Notes under the pieces: model-generated | Databases searched by the model: none | Seen by the model: only the letters and a program-made list of their open reading frames with translations | Told to the model about the DNA's origin: nothing | From: Aquabacterium olei | GTDB taxonomy: Bacteria > Pseudomonadota > Gammaproteobacteria > Burkholderiales > Burkholderiaceae_C | Reading direction: 5' to 3' | Length of the DNA: 64,000 nucleotides | Assembly: GCF_003100395.1 (NCBI RefSeq) | Contig: NZ_CP029210.1 | Coordinates: 3,038,001 to 3,102,000, forward strand | Position numbers and translations under genes: made by a program | Part shown: positions 52,251 to 61,812 of the stretch, piece by piece | How the letters are laid out: every line of letters begins with the position of its first letter | Numbering within the stretch: the first letter of the stretch is position 1

Positions 52251-52985
52251 TCAGGACGTGCAGAACGCGAACAGAAGAAACAGGAAACTAGCCAAGACCC
52301 CGGAAAGTATCCGAACCCACAGCTGGTCAGAATACACGTCCTGGGAAACATTCTTAAGGCCTGCCAAACGGACCAGGAAAGGATCAACAAAAAGGACCAA
52401 CGTGATAGTATTTACCCCATTCAAGACGGAGGTCAGGCCCATTATAAATCCTCGATTATCTGGGTGGCGACTTATCAAAAGCATGGTAACAGGCCACGCA
52501 AGATAATAAGGTATATAAGAAAGTACGGTTACAATAACCAACCTGCGCGCAGAAATAGAGCGCCCCAAGAAACGCCCTCTTCTTCGCATAGAGACAAGCT
52601 CCCTCCGAAACGGGAAATAACCACCTCGGGTTAGCATGCTGCGCAGAATGCCAATATAGTTCGAGGCAATCCAATCTCGAAACAACAGCACGAGCAGCAA
52701 GGCACAGGGAACGCCAAGGGACAAAAGAAAAAGAAATATGTAACCGACATCTGAGATGAGCCCCTTATCCGCCATATAGCCAAGCATTGGCATAAAAACG
52801 GCCATCAGCATGCGAGACAGCAACGAGAGCCCGCTCTGCAGGGAAAACCCGCCTGCCAAGCTTCCTATCTGAATTCCCACATACCGAGCGATCGATGTAC
52901 TGGCCTCAATTGCACACAGCGTGGACAAGATGAAGAAAAGCACAGCCATCGCCCACTCCGCCGAATGATGAGCGCCGGCGATCAC
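52251..52985 (-). CDS. Amj/DUF2837-type lipid-linked oligosaccharide flippase
   Basis: A 244-residue inner-membrane protein with six hydrophobic helices and a basic cytoplasmic loop (RRELVSMRRRGRFLGRSISARR, about 128-150). It resembles the Amj (DUF2837) lipid II flippase family: EASTSIARYVGIQIGSLAGGF-type helix 1 with ARxxGxxxGS, LLSRMLMAVFMPMLGYMAD, and the C-terminal SVLNGVNTITLVLFVDPFLVRLAG. Amj of Bacillus subtilis flips lipid II and is unrelated to MurJ/Wzx. Here it lies in a polysaccharide operon with no Wzx, so it may flip the undecaprenyl-linked repeat unit. The family call is by eye. Overlaps the DUF6492 gene upstream (ATGA); the IS remnant starts 44 bases after its stop. Confidence 0.65.
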   Translation of the reverse strand: MIAGAHHSAEWAMAVLFFILSTLCAIEASTSIARYVGIQIGSLAGGFSLQSGLSLLSRMLMAVFMPMLGYMADKGLISDVGYIFLFLLSLGVPCALLLVLLFRDWIASNYIGILRSMLTRGGYFPFRRELVSMRRRGRFLGRSISARRLVIVTVLSYIPYYLAWPVTMLLISRHPDNRGFIMGLTSVLNGVNTITLVLFVDPFLVRLAGLKNVSQDVYSDQLWVRILSGVLASFLFLLFAFCTS

Positions 52986-53734
52986 CCGAGGTTCCTCCCC
53001 AGTGCGTACAAAAATCGAGCTCTAACCTCCCTTAGAGAGCCGCCTCTATGATGCGGCTCGAAAGCAACTAGGTCATATTTCTGCAGCGCCTCCAACGGCG
53101 TACGACGAACAAGGTCGAGACGCCGAAAAACTTTCATAGGCATTGCACGAACTCCGCCTTTCAAGAGTGCCCAGCAAGCATACACCTGGTACTCACTGAA
53201 CTCTCCGGCGTCGAGCATGGCAAGCGCATGGTCCACCCATTTATCGACCCCACCAAAGCGGGAATCGAGCATACCAACCAACAACGACCTATTAAAAAGC
53301 ATCTGATTGGTTATGAAACTCTCAGCCCTACTAAATTCTGTGCCGAGCACGTTCCGGACATAGGCATCGTAGACAGCCTCAATATTCCTTGGAGTGTAGT
53401 AAACAGCGCCCGCATCAAGAAACTTACGGTCTGCAATTACACTGTCGCCATCGAGGATAAGCAGACTCTCGTAACCCAAGGTAAGTACAACCTGATATTT
53501 GAGGCACTGCTGATAGATCCATCCCGGACGGGGGTGCACGCACTTCGCGAAGAACTCTCGCGAAGGTAGAAAATCGTCATCCCGATGTAGCTTGACGTCC
53601 CTCACCTTCGTATAAGACCTCTCGGGTGTCACGACATGAATAGGGGCTCGTAGCCTGGTCGAAACGAAACTGATCAGCGCTTCATTCACTTCCTTCGCGA
53701 TTATCGCGATGGGCACCTTAGAATTATCCGGCAT
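52982..53734 (-). CDS. DUF6492 family putative glycosyltransferase
   Basis: A 250-residue protein with a GT-A-like pattern: PIHVVTPERSY, HPRPGWIYQQCLKYQVV (the conserved GWxxQQ-K segment of DUF6492) and the metal site LLILDGDSVI with D95 and D97. It lacks membrane helices. The sugar transferred is unknown. It is in the minus-strand operon and shares an ATGA overlap with the Amj-like gene, implying coupled synthesis. Confidence 0.8.
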   Translation of the reverse strand: MPDNSKVPIAIIAKEVNEALISFVSTRLRAPIHVVTPERSYTKVRDVKLHRDDDFLPSREFFAKCVHPRPGWIYQQCLKYQVVLTLGYESLLILDGDSVIADRKFLDAGAVYYTPRNIEAVYDAYVRNVLGTEFSRAESFITNQMLFNRSLLVGMLDSRFGGVDKWVDHALAMLDAGEFSEYQVYACWALLKGGVRAMPMKVFRRLDLVRRTPLEALQKYDLVAFEPHHRGGSLREVRARFLYALGRNLG

Positions 53735-53737
53735 AGA

Positions 53738-54634
53738 TTACAACCCGTTTTCTTCGGCTAACGAAGTGCGCCGCCACTCATTTTTTGCATCCAGCAAAAC
53801 CTCGCCCGGCAATAAGAAATCTCGATCCCTCTTATTCGTGAATTGCTTAGGACTCACCAGCACTCGCGCAGATAGAGGGCCAGACCCAAGCAAGTAGCCC
53901 CAGAACGAGAAAGTGCTATTACCGATAACACAAAACCTAAAAGCACCTAGGCGACGAAAATCATCAAGCAAATCAGAAGAAGGACGCTCTATAGCAGAGA
54001 ACTGGAGGCCGAATCGCGCCACTGAATAGCGAAGAACCGCCCTCGCGTAGTCTGGATCGTCTGTAATGCAGCACAATTCTCTGCCCGCCCCCTGAACTTC
54101 AATGAGATCCTTAATTGCGTGGAAATAGTATTTCTCATCGACAACTTTATGCAATGGCACATTGAGGAAGTCCCCCCCTCGGACGTGAACCCCAATTACA
54201 TCACCATCTCGCGGCTCTTGGCCTCCGGAATGCGGAATAGCCGCTTTGATAATATCTGCAATCCGCAATAACTCCTTGACATCCCATCCCGATTGGTAGT
54301 AGCCATCAAGAAACAGCAAGGAAGGCATTGATCTCCCATCGCCACACAATCGAGAGAATTTGGCATCGGTAACCGACAAGAATGGCAACCAGCGCCCGAT
54401 CCTTAACTTGTCTATGAGCGCAGCACCCAACGAATTTTCAGATGCGATGCTCAACTGCTTAATTTTTCCAAAATCAAGCAGTCTCGCAATATCAAGCCCT
54501 CTAACGGACGCGTACTTGGTGAGTCCATTCGGGACCAGTACGATCTGCCGTTCCTCACTGGCCGCGAGGAGTAAAGCCGCAGCAGTTTGAAAGAGTTGAT
54601 TTCCCAACCCACCGGCGAGCCTGACGTATATCAT
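53738..54634 (-). CDS. GT11 alpha-1,2-fucosyltransferase-like protein
   Basis: A 298-residue GT11 enzyme. Motifs are GGLGNQLFQTAAA (8-20), the GDP-fucose-binding IGVHVRGGDFLN (147-158) and GNSTFSFWGYLLG near 236-248. GT11 enzymes transfer L-fucose (rarely other 6-deoxy sugars) from GDP-fucose in alpha-1,2 linkage. No GDP-fucose synthesis genes (gmd, fcl) are in the window, so the donor must be made elsewhere. AT-rich like its neighbours. Confidence 0.9.
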   Translation of the reverse strand: MIYVRLAGGLGNQLFQTAAALLLAASEERQIVLVPNGLTKYASVRGLDIARLLDFGKIKQLSIASENSLGAALIDKLRIGRWLPFLSVTDAKFSRLCGDGRSMPSLLFLDGYYQSGWDVKELLRIADIIKAAIPHSGGQEPRDGDVIGVHVRGGDFLNVPLHKVVDEKYYFHAIKDLIEVQGAGRELCCITDDPDYARAVLRYSVARFGLQFSAIERPSSDLLDDFRRLGAFRFCVIGNSTFSFWGYLLGSGPLSARVLVSPKQFTNKRDRDFLLPGEVLLDAKNEWRRTSLAEENGL

Positions 54635-54650
54635 AAAGCAGTCATCGTAG

Positions 54651-55520
54651 TTAAAGCCTATACTTCACAACAGATGCGTCGCCGCTCACATAAAGTCGCG
54701 GAGAATATAGCAACCGCTTCCACGCAGAGAAGATCAGAAAAAGAATAAAAAAACAGCCAGCCTTCCAACCAGGAAGGCCCTCCACCACATAATAAAGTCG
54801 CCAAACGCTAAGAGAAGCCTTGAACTTACTACTTGACCTGGAATTCTTCACCACGCGATATCTTGCGAAGTCACCTGGGCATCTAAACGCCGGACCGTAA
54901 AATCGAATCACTCTTGACCATGCCAAAAAGTCCTCCGCCCGGACAGACGGGTTTATTTCCGGAAAACGGAAGTCTTTTACTACATCTCGATTTATAACAA
55001 CCGTCAAGCAACCCATGAATCTGGTTGTGTGATGAAGCGTCAAACCAATACGCGATGGTCCGCGCAGCAAGCGCCCAACGCGGGTTCCATCTTCGCTCAT
55101 GTGCCGGTAGTCCGTGAAAGAAATGCCGCATTGACTCTCGACCATGAACGCCACTTGCCGCTTCGTCTTACACGGAAGCCAGAGATCGTCCGCATCCAAG
55201 AACGCCAAAAAACGACCTTGAGCTAACTCAATCGCTTTATTTCTGGCCACGATAGGGCCGGACCTACATTCCAGGCGATGAATCTTTAACCAAGGGCGCC
55301 CACGAGATAGAGCTTCTAACTCGGACCACGACCCGTCGTCCGAGCAGTCATCAACGATGATATGCTCGAGTTGAAAATCTTGACTCTCCACACAAGACAA
55401 CAGGCTTGGCAAAAACTTTTTTGCATTAAAGCAGGGAGTGATAACGCTCACGAGCGGAAGATTACCAATCCCATCTTTGCATGCTGCGCTATCGTTTTGA
55501 ACGAGATAGTTAAGCGGCAT
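54651..55520 (-). CDS. GT2 family glycosyltransferase
   Basis: A 289-residue GT-A enzyme: LVSVITPCFNAKKFLPSLLSC, IIVDDCSDDGSWSEL, VARNKAIELAQGRFLAFLDADD and AEDFLAWSRV, plus a hydrophobic C-terminal helix (CFFILFLIFSAWKRLLY) that may tether it to the membrane. Sugar unknown. The ATG at 55520 gives MPLNYLVQNDS; the frame stays open to 55697 but that would overlap the polymerase gene. It begins 2 bases after the polymerase stop. Confidence 0.88.
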   Translation of the reverse strand: MPLNYLVQNDSAACKDGIGNLPLVSVITPCFNAKKFLPSLLSCVESQDFQLEHIIVDDCSDDGSWSELEALSRGRPWLKIHRLECRSGPIVARNKAIELAQGRFLAFLDADDLWLPCKTKRQVAFMVESQCGISFTDYRHMSEDGTRVGRLLRGPSRIGLTLHHTTRFMGCLTVVINRDVVKDFRFPEINPSVRAEDFLAWSRVIRFYGPAFRCPGDFARYRVVKNSRSSSKFKASLSVWRLYYVVEGLPGWKAGCFFILFLIFSAWKRLLYSPRLYVSGDASVVKYRL

Positions 55521-55521
55521 T

Positions 55522-56763
55522 CTAGCTCTTACGTTGGCGCCGGAAATACTCTGCCATGCATATCGTTGCGACAAAGGCCGGCTTTCCGACGGTAACCAGG
55601 AAAAATACACCAAACACGCCGACACACAAAAGCGCGTCCGCCACCACATTGCGGCTCGCTTTGGAACAAAGGACTGTTGCCAATGGCTTCGACACAAGCA
55701 GAACAGGCGCCACCAGACCGGCCCACCAAAAATCGAGTATTAGGTTCGCCACCGGAGAATAAGGCTTAATGCTGGTTAGTTCACCGGTATACCGCCAGTG
55801 CCCCAGGTTCTCAACATCGTACCCCAATCTAGAAATAAATTCTAAAGAGCTAACGTCCCACATACCAAAACCTACCCAAGAAGGCAGATATAAGAGCGAG
55901 GAATATGCCGCCAAAACGGACGGAAGACGGAAACCAGAAAGCGACGTAGCCATAAGAAATGCATCCCAACTCCAATCATCAAATATAGCGAAAAAAGAGA
56001 GAGCAAGTGATATTATTCGAGAATCCTTTTCAAGCACAGAGGAAACCACTAGTGCAATTACCATGGAAGAAACTATCGCCAGAATAGGCCGCCGGATGGA
56101 GGCAAACAATATCGCAACCATCAAGTAAACGTACCCAACGCCAGCACCAGCGAAAAAAACTGTCGCAAGAAAACTAAAGGCCGCGAGCCATCTCATTCGT
56201 AGATCGCCCTCAACGGCGACCAGGTACATCGGGAGCAATATAGACTGTAAAGCGTGCGATGGTTCTGTACTCACGAAGGATATACCTCTCCCGATGTCGG
56301 AGAGCGCGACCGCACTGGAACGAGGGAGCAACAGACCCAGAAAATAAGCCAGCGAATCACTGGCAAATTCTGAATACTGCATAAAACCAATGATGAGATG
56401 AAAAGATAGTATTCCTACGGGCACCGAGAGGGGGCCCGTCCACCCCCACTTAAGGTAATAGGCGCCGACAACGATCAACTGAATATATGCGATGCCAGCC
56501 TGCGCCGCAGATTCCACCGATGCACCGCCGGCCCATCCATACGCAACACCTAGCGCTAGCGCAAGAAAAACAAGAACCGTCGCATTTTTTGAGTAATCGG
56601 ACCGCAAACCGAAGAGCGCCAGCGCCAGCGCCAGAGGAAATACACTCGATTCGCCCGGGTGGGCATGAAAAGTGACGTCGGAGAAGGAAGCAGCAAGCAG
56701 AAGCATCACTTCTACTATCTTCACAAGTTGAGGCCGCCCCACCATCCTCGGACGTCGAGTCAT
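55522..56763 (-). CDS. Wzy-like polysaccharide polymerase (multi-pass membrane protein)
   Basis: A 413-residue protein with about ten to twelve hydrophobic helices and a large loop (about 265-350) with polar residues, the layout of O-antigen polymerase Wzy; family sequence signatures are weak, and the call rests on topology and position between Wzz-like and glycosyltransferase genes. It would join repeat units in the periplasm. A GTG at 56784 would overlap the Wzz-like gene by 14 bases; the ATG at 56763 lies just after that gene's stop. AT-rich. Confidence 0.68.
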   Translation of the reverse strand: MTRRPRMVGRPQLVKIVEVMLLLAASFSDVTFHAHPGESSVFPLALALALFGLRSDYSKNATVLVFLALALGVAYGWAGGASVESAAQAGIAYIQLIVVGAYYLKWGWTGPLSVPVGILSFHLIIGFMQYSEFASDSLAYFLGLLLPRSSAVALSDIGRGISFVSTEPSHALQSILLPMYLVAVEGDLRMRWLAAFSFLATVFFAGAGVGYVYLMVAILFASIRRPILAIVSSMVIALVVSSVLEKDSRIISLALSFFAIFDDWSWDAFLMATSLSGFRLPSVLAAYSSLLYLPSWVGFGMWDVSSLEFISRLGYDVENLGHWRYTGELTSIKPYSPVANLILDFWWAGLVAPVLLVSKPLATVLCSKASRNVVADALLCVGVFGVFFLVTVGKPAFVATICMAEYFRRQRKS

Positions 56764-56770
56764 GCCTATC

Positions 56771-57826
56771 CTAAGTCTCACCACGCCGCTTCCTGTCGCT
56801 CAGAAAGTAAACCAGCATCGCTAGCAAGGTAAGAGAGGAACCGACTACCACTATCTGCCGCAAAGCAGGTTTACTTGGCTTTTGAGGGGGCTTCGCGACG
56901 TCTACTTGCTGCAAGAGTGGCGCCTCTTTAGCAGCCTCTACGCGCGCGATCTCCAAGTGCTTTTTCAGTGAATCAAGGGCGCCGGTTGCGGCGACGTAGT
57001 TCCGATAAGAATTGGCGACCTGGTCTTGCTCTTCGTCTTGACCGGTTTTGGAAAGCTTCTGTGATTGTGACGCGAGACCCAGCGCGTCGATTTCCGCGCG
57101 CAGACGTTTTACCTCAATCGAGTTGTCGGTCGCGAATTTCTTCATCGCAGACAATTCGGCTTGCTTCGCCTTTAATCGCAATTCCGCCTCCACGCCACTT
57201 CGAACGTCAGCCTCCACCTGCGGCCGAACGGGACGGAAGGCAAACCTCTCTTGAAGTTGCAGAAAACGGCGCTCCGCGTCCGACACCCGGATTTCGGCAC
57301 GATCAACCTCCTCCAGCAAGAAAATGAGTCTTTGCTTCGCCTCTGTAACGGCAACTCTATTTAAGACGCTCTTCAATGCTGCAAAGTACGTGTTAGCTAC
57401 AAGCGCGGCACGCTCCGGGCTCTCGTCTTCATAAGTTAGCCCTATAAGACCCGACTTTTTGTTAAGCACAATCGAAGTCCGCTTGAGGAGCACCTCTCTA
57501 GCATCTTCTTCAAGAGTAATTTTCGACGCCTTTTTTACGTCTGTATGGGCCAGCACATAATCCAGAGCTGATCTAGTTTTAAGTAATGATGAGTACAACT
57601 CGTCTTGCTGTGGAGCTGCACCACCTGCCACCAGCATTCCCACTTGAGCAAGAGCATTAGCGTTACCCGATAGAGCGGCCTGGGGGGGGAGAATTGTGGT
57701 TTCCGCAACAAACCTCCTTGGGAAAAAAAAGGCCGTTATAGTCGTGAACGCGACCCCAATTAAGAGAATAGCAATGTACACCTTCGGGTGACTCTTGAAA
57801 TCCTCAACGAAATCTTTTCTAGCCAT
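56771..57826 (-). CDS. Wzz-type polysaccharide chain-length determinant (no kinase domain)
   Basis: A 351-residue co-polymerase. A helix at about 18-40 (VYIAILLIGVAFTTITAFFF), a long periplasmic coiled-coil part (about 140-280), and a second helix (about 322-342) preceded by the proline motif KPPQKPSKP typical of Wzz. No C-terminal BY-kinase domain follows and the stop comes 9 residues after the second helix. It sets chain length with the polymerase. Its ATG overlaps the export gene stop by one base. Confidence 0.85.
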   Translation of the reverse strand: MARKDFVEDFKSHPKVYIAILLIGVAFTTITAFFFPRRFVAETTILPPQAALSGNANALAQVGMLVAGGAAPQQDELYSSLLKTRSALDYVLAHTDVKKASKITLEEDAREVLLKRTSIVLNKKSGLIGLTYEDESPERAALVANTYFAALKSVLNRVAVTEAKQRLIFLLEEVDRAEIRVSDAERRFLQLQERFAFRPVRPQVEADVRSGVEAELRLKAKQAELSAMKKFATDNSIEVKRLRAEIDALGLASQSQKLSKTGQDEEQDQVANSYRNYVAATGALDSLKKHLEIARVEAAKEAPLLQQVDVAKPPQKPSKPALRQIVVVGSSLTLLAMLVYFLSDRKRRGET

Positions 57827-60228
57827 CAATCCCTCAGTGTCTTGATCGCAGCAGCCCCTAGGCTGAACTGGTAAATGATCTGCGTAATGTCCTTTGCACT
57901 GCGCGTGAACAAACTCCATGCGCTCTCATGATCTGTCTTCTCAGGCAAAACGATTACATCCCCGGGCATGACTTTGAACCTGCGGATATTACTGAACCAA
58001 CCACTGGCATGGTTGGACATCACACTGCCATCGCTCCTCAGCACGAACGATTCGCCCACATCAGCACCGCCAGTCAACCCAGATTGATCGAGATAGTCCT
58101 GCACGGATGCACCTTGACGCCAGATCAAGGCAGACTCTGTATTGACTGACCCCAGCACGTAAACGAAGTCCGGGCGCGAAGGAATAACCAGGCGGTCCAG
58201 ATTCTCAAGCCGGAGACTGGGCAGGCTGTCTGATTGGTTGCTCGCATCGCTCAGCCCCAACATAATCCGCCCGGTGGGCCTCAGGCTACGCAAGCGTTCA
58301 AGAGCCTGACGCTGCGCCCTGGCCTCTGCCTGCAGCCGAATCTGCGCCGCCGCCGCATCGCTCGACGACACGCTCGCCGCCGAAGAGCTGAGTCGCGTCT
58401 CCACCTGCGCCTCCAGGCGGCGCACCAGTTGCTCCAGATTGGCCGTCTGAGCGCGCCTCACCTCTTCGCGGTAAAACGCCGCCCCGAAGAGGTAAGCGTC
58501 CGGCGTCATGCCGCCTGCCTGCGCGATGAGTTGTTGCAGTCCATCACCCGGCTTCATCTGATAAACGCCAGGGCGGTGCACCTCGCCCTCCACGCGAACA
58601 AAAACCTGTCGCTTTGCCTGGGGCACGCGCACATCGGTCGCCGAGAACACGGTCACGATGTCTCCCGGTTGCAGCGGCAGGTTATCCGGCCCTGAAGGGT
58701 TGTCCAGCGCGTTACCGAGGCTGAAGGGGATGAGCTTGACCGACACCTTGGCCGTATCGACCCGCTCCACCACCGCGTAATCCATGTTGATTTCATCAAC
58801 CAGATTCCCGATCCGGCTGGCCAGCGTGTCGGCACTGTCACCAACGGGCTTTTCCTTCTGCCCCGACTTCTGCTGATCCGTCTCGGCAAGCCGGGCAAAG
58901 GCGTCCGAACTTGCGTTGCGCTTGTCGTCCTCGCTCAGCAGAACATCGTTCTGGCGCTTCACCGAAGCCCTCGACATCAGGAAGGCCCGACTCGGGATTA
59001 GGTCGGTGATCCGCATGTTGGCTTTCCAGGGGCTGCGCGTTGCCTGCGCCACATTGCCGCGCAGCGTGACGGCGTTACCAAACTCGGGGACCAGTTCCGA
59101 AACGGTCAGGATGTCGCCACTCTTCAGCGGCGTGGACAGCCCCTTGGCATCCAGCGCGAAAACATCAACCGAGCGTGCGGGTTTCTTGCTGGGGTCGACC
59201 CTGTCCAGCTGCGCGCGCTTGGGATCGGCCACCACGGGCAGCCCCCCAGCCACGGCCAGCATGGCCCCCAGTGTTTCGCCTTCTCGCGCCAGTTCGAACA
59301 CGGCCGCATTCGTCACCTTGCCCGAAAGTGCCACAAAGCCTTTTGCGGGCGGAATCACGATCGTGTCGCCATCCTGCAGTCGAATGTCAGCCGCCTTGTC
59401 ACCCTTTGCCAGGAACGCGTAGAGATCCAGCTCGGTCACGACCTTGTCGCCTCGCTTGACCTGAACGCGCCGCATGCTGCCGTTCTGATTGGGGCCACCG
59501 CTGGCAAACAGCGCCGACACCAGGGTCGATGTGCTGCCCAAGGTGTATGACCCGGGCTTCCGGGCCTGCCCCACCACGTACACCGTGATGCCCTTGAGTT
59601 GCCCCAGCGTGACGCTGAGCTGGAAGTCCTTGTAGTACTTCCCGACGGCCGCGCGAACCACGTCTTCGGCCTGCGCGCTCCGGATCCCACTGAGGTTGAC
59701 CTTGCCAACACGCGGTATGTGGATCAGCCCGTCGCGATCCACCGTGGTGCGGACGTCGATGTCGACCGAGCCCCAGCCCCGGATCTGAACTTCGTCCCCC
59801 GGCCCCATTCGATAGTCGGGCGACACGGGAACATTGCCTTGCGGCACGTAGGTGGCAGTGGCCTGATTGAAGAAACTGACGCCATACAGGGGCAGGGCCT
59901 GACCCGAAGTTTCGAGCACGAAGCGCTGGAAATCGTTCGGCGGCAACACCTGTTGTCGGGCCTCGGGTTGCGGCGGAGCCAGGGGCGCCTGCTGCACCGC
60001 GGGGCGAGGATCAAGCAGGCGAATCGTCGGCGTCATGCCGCCGCCGCTCGTCGGTGGCAGAGAGAACCCGCCGCTCGATAGGTCCGGGCTCACTGTCGGC
60101 GCATCACCCGCACCCGTTTCCGGAAACATCCCTTGTCGCTGCGCCAAGGCCGGCCCCACGGCCAGGCTCGCGGACAGGCAAACGATGAGAAGGCGAGACA
60201 TCGGATTCAGCTGGCGCACGACATGCAT
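57826..60228 (-). CDS. SLBB-domain polysaccharide export protein (Wza-like, long form)
   Basis: An 800-residue periplasmic/outer-membrane protein with a signal peptide (about 1-30, ending ALA). A Poly_export domain (about 135-215: [34 protein letters not shown]) is followed by several SLBB domains (about 215-290, 300-385, 545-605 and 690-760) and a helical insertion of coiled-coil character (about 610-665). E. coli Wza has about 380 residues, so this is a long form. It should form the export channel for the polysaccharide. First gene of the minus-strand operon; an ATG nine codons later (60201) also fits the signal peptide. G+C is chromosome-like here, unlike the genes that follow. Confidence 0.85.
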   Translation of the reverse strand: MHVVRQLNPMSRLLIVCLSASLAVGPALAQRQGMFPETGAGDAPTVSPDLSSGGFSLPPTSGGGMTPTIRLLDPRPAVQQAPLAPPQPEARQQVLPPNDFQRFVLETSGQALPLYGVSFFNQATATYVPQGNVPVSPDYRMGPGDEVQIRGWGSVDIDVRTTVDRDGLIHIPRVGKVNLSGIRSAQAEDVVRAAVGKYYKDFQLSVTLGQLKGITVYVVGQARKPGSYTLGSTSTLVSALFASGGPNQNGSMRRVQVKRGDKVVTELDLYAFLAKGDKAADIRLQDGDTIVIPPAKGFVALSGKVTNAAVFELAREGETLGAMLAVAGGLPVVADPKRAQLDRVDPSKKPARSVDVFALDAKGLSTPLKSGDILTVSELVPEFGNAVTLRGNVAQATRSPWKANMRITDLIPSRAFLMSRASVKRQNDVLLSEDDKRNASSDAFARLAETDQQKSGQKEKPVGDSADTLASRIGNLVDEINMDYAVVERVDTAKVSVKLIPFSLGNALDNPSGPDNLPLQPGDIVTVFSATDVRVPQAKRQVFVRVEGEVHRPGVYQMKPGDGLQQLIAQAGGMTPDAYLFGAAFYREEVRRAQTANLEQLVRRLEAQVETRLSSSAASVSSSDAAAAQIRLQAEARAQRQALERLRSLRPTGRIMLGLSDASNQSDSLPSLRLENLDRLVIPSRPDFVYVLGSVNTESALIWRQGASVQDYLDQSGLTGGADVGESFVLRSDGSVMSNHASGWFSNIRRFKVMPGDVIVLPEKTDHESAWSLFTRSAKDITQIIYQFSLGAAAIKTLRD

Positions 60229-60432
60229 TCCTGTTGCTGCTTTGATAGGTATGGGACGATTGTAGGGGGGTACCCTCGCGTGCCAGAGACTGCGGCGCGG
60301 GGAAATCTCACGCTCGTGCCGCGGCGGGTGTCACGCACGATCCCTTCGTGGCACGGCCGCTTCCCGGCGTTTCTGCCCGCATCGCGCACAATCCCCGGTT
60401 CTGTCCTCCCTCCCTCTCCAGAAGCAGTAGCC

Positions 60433-60597
60433 ATGAAAACCTACCAGTGCATCGTTTGCGGCTTTGTGTATGACGAAACCCAAGGCATCCCCAGCGAAGG
60501 CATCGCGCCCGGCACGAAGTGGGAAGACGTGCCCGACACCTGGCTGTGCCCGGATTGCGGCGTCGGCAAGTCCGACTTCGAAATGATTGAGATCTGA
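60433..60597 (+). CDS. Rubredoxin
   Basis: A 54-residue rubredoxin with iron ligands C6, C9, C39 and C42 ([12 protein letters not shown] and [13 protein letters not shown]). It is a one-electron carrier in the cytosol. The partner reductase gene follows 14 bases downstream in the same direction. The gap to the divergent polysaccharide export gene is 204 bases with no further gene. Confidence 0.96.
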   Translation: MKTYQCIVCGFVYDETQGIPSEGIAPGTKWEDVPDTWLCPDCGVGKSDFEMIEI

Positions 60598-60611
60598 CCG
60601 GAGCGGTGCCC

Positions 60612-61790
60612 ATGTCTTCTGATGCGGTCGTCATCATCGGCGCTGGCTTGGCCGGCTGGAACCTGGCGCGCGAGCTGCGCAAGGCCGATCCCGCCGTGCC
60701 CATCGTGGTCGTCAGCCGCGACCACGCCGGTTTCTATTCGAAGCCGATGCTGTCGAACGCGCTCGCCGGCAAGAAGACAGCGGCCACGCTGGTGATGAAG
60801 CCAGCCGAGAAGATCGGCGAAGAGGTGCAGGCCCGCGTGCTGCCGCACACGACCGTCACCGCCATCGATGGCGAGGCCCGCACGGTGAGCCTGTCGAACG
60901 GCGAGACGCTGGCCTACCGCGATCTGGTGCTGGCCCTGGGCGCCGACCCGATCCGCCTGCCGCTGGAGGGCGATGCCGCCGACACGGTGCTGTCCGTGAA
61001 CGACCTGGACGACTTCGCCCGCTTTGCCGACCACCTGGAACAGGGCCCGACCGGCCAGCCCGTGCAGCGGGTGGTGATCCTGGGCGCGGGCCTGATCGGC
61101 TGCGAGTTCGCCAACGATCTGCTCGCGCGCGGCATCGCCCCCACGGTGATCGACCTGGCCGATCGCGCCCTGCCCCGCCTGTTGCCCGTTGAGGCCAGCC
61201 TGCGCCTGCAGGACAAGCTGGTGGCCGCCGGGGCGCAGTTCCGCTTTGGTGTCGGTGCGCAATCGGTGCAACGGGGGCCGAACGGCCTGGTGGTGACGCT
61301 GAACGACGGCACCACGCTGGAAACCGATCTGGTGCTGTCGGCCATCGGCCTGAAGCCCCGAACTGACCTGGCCACGGGCGCGCACGCCAAGGTGGCCCGC
61401 GGCGTGGTCGTCGACCGCCTGCTGGCCACCACGGTGCCGCACATCCACGCCCTGGGTGATTGCACCGAGGTCGAAGGCACGCTGCTGCCCTATGTGATGC
61501 CGCTGATGCAGCAGGCCCGTGCGCTGGCGGCCACCCTCGCTGGCCAGCCCACCCCGGTGAGTTATCCCGCCATGCCCGTGGCCGTGAAGACGCCGGCATG
61601 GCCCACGGTGGTGTGCCCGCCGCCCGCCGACGCCGAAGGCCAATGGCAGGTGACGGCCACCGAAGAGGCCCTGGAAGCCCGTTTCACGGCGGCCGGCGAG
61701 CCCGAGCGGCTGCTGGGCTTCGTGCTGCAGGGTAAGGCCGTGAGCCAGCGCCAGGCGCTGGCCGCCCAGGTGCCGCCGCTGCTGGCCTGA
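60612..61790 (+). CDS. FAD-dependent rubredoxin reductase
   Basis: A 392-residue NAD(P)H:FAD oxidoreductase. The FAD Rossmann motif is VVIIGAGLAGWNLARELRK (7-25), the NAD(P)H motif RVVILGAGLIGCEFANDL at about 153-170, and the C-terminal FAD contact is HIHALGDCTEV; a rubredoxin-binding tail follows. It should pass electrons from NAD(P)H to rubredoxin. No alkane hydroxylase is nearby, so this is more likely a general electron-transfer pair, for instance in oxidative-stress defence. Confidence 0.92.
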   Translation: MSSDAVVIIGAGLAGWNLARELRKADPAVPIVVVSRDHAGFYSKPMLSNALAGKKTAATLVMKPAEKIGEEVQARVLPHTTVTAIDGEARTVSLSNGETLAYRDLVLALGADPIRLPLEGDAADTVLSVNDLDDFARFADHLEQGPTGQPVQRVVILGAGLIGCEFANDLLARGIAPTVIDLADRALPRLLPVEASLRLQDKLVAAGAQFRFGVGAQSVQRGPNGLVVTLNDGTTLETDLVLSAIGLKPRTDLATGAHAKVARGVVVDRLLATTVPHIHALGDCTEVEGTLLPYVMPLMQQARALAATLAGQPTPVSYPAMPVAVKTPAWPTVVCPPPADAEGQWQVTATEEALEARFTAAGEPERLLGFVLQGKAVSQRQALAAQVPPLLA

Positions 61791-61812
61791 GGCCCCACGC
61801 AGCCCGCCGGGT

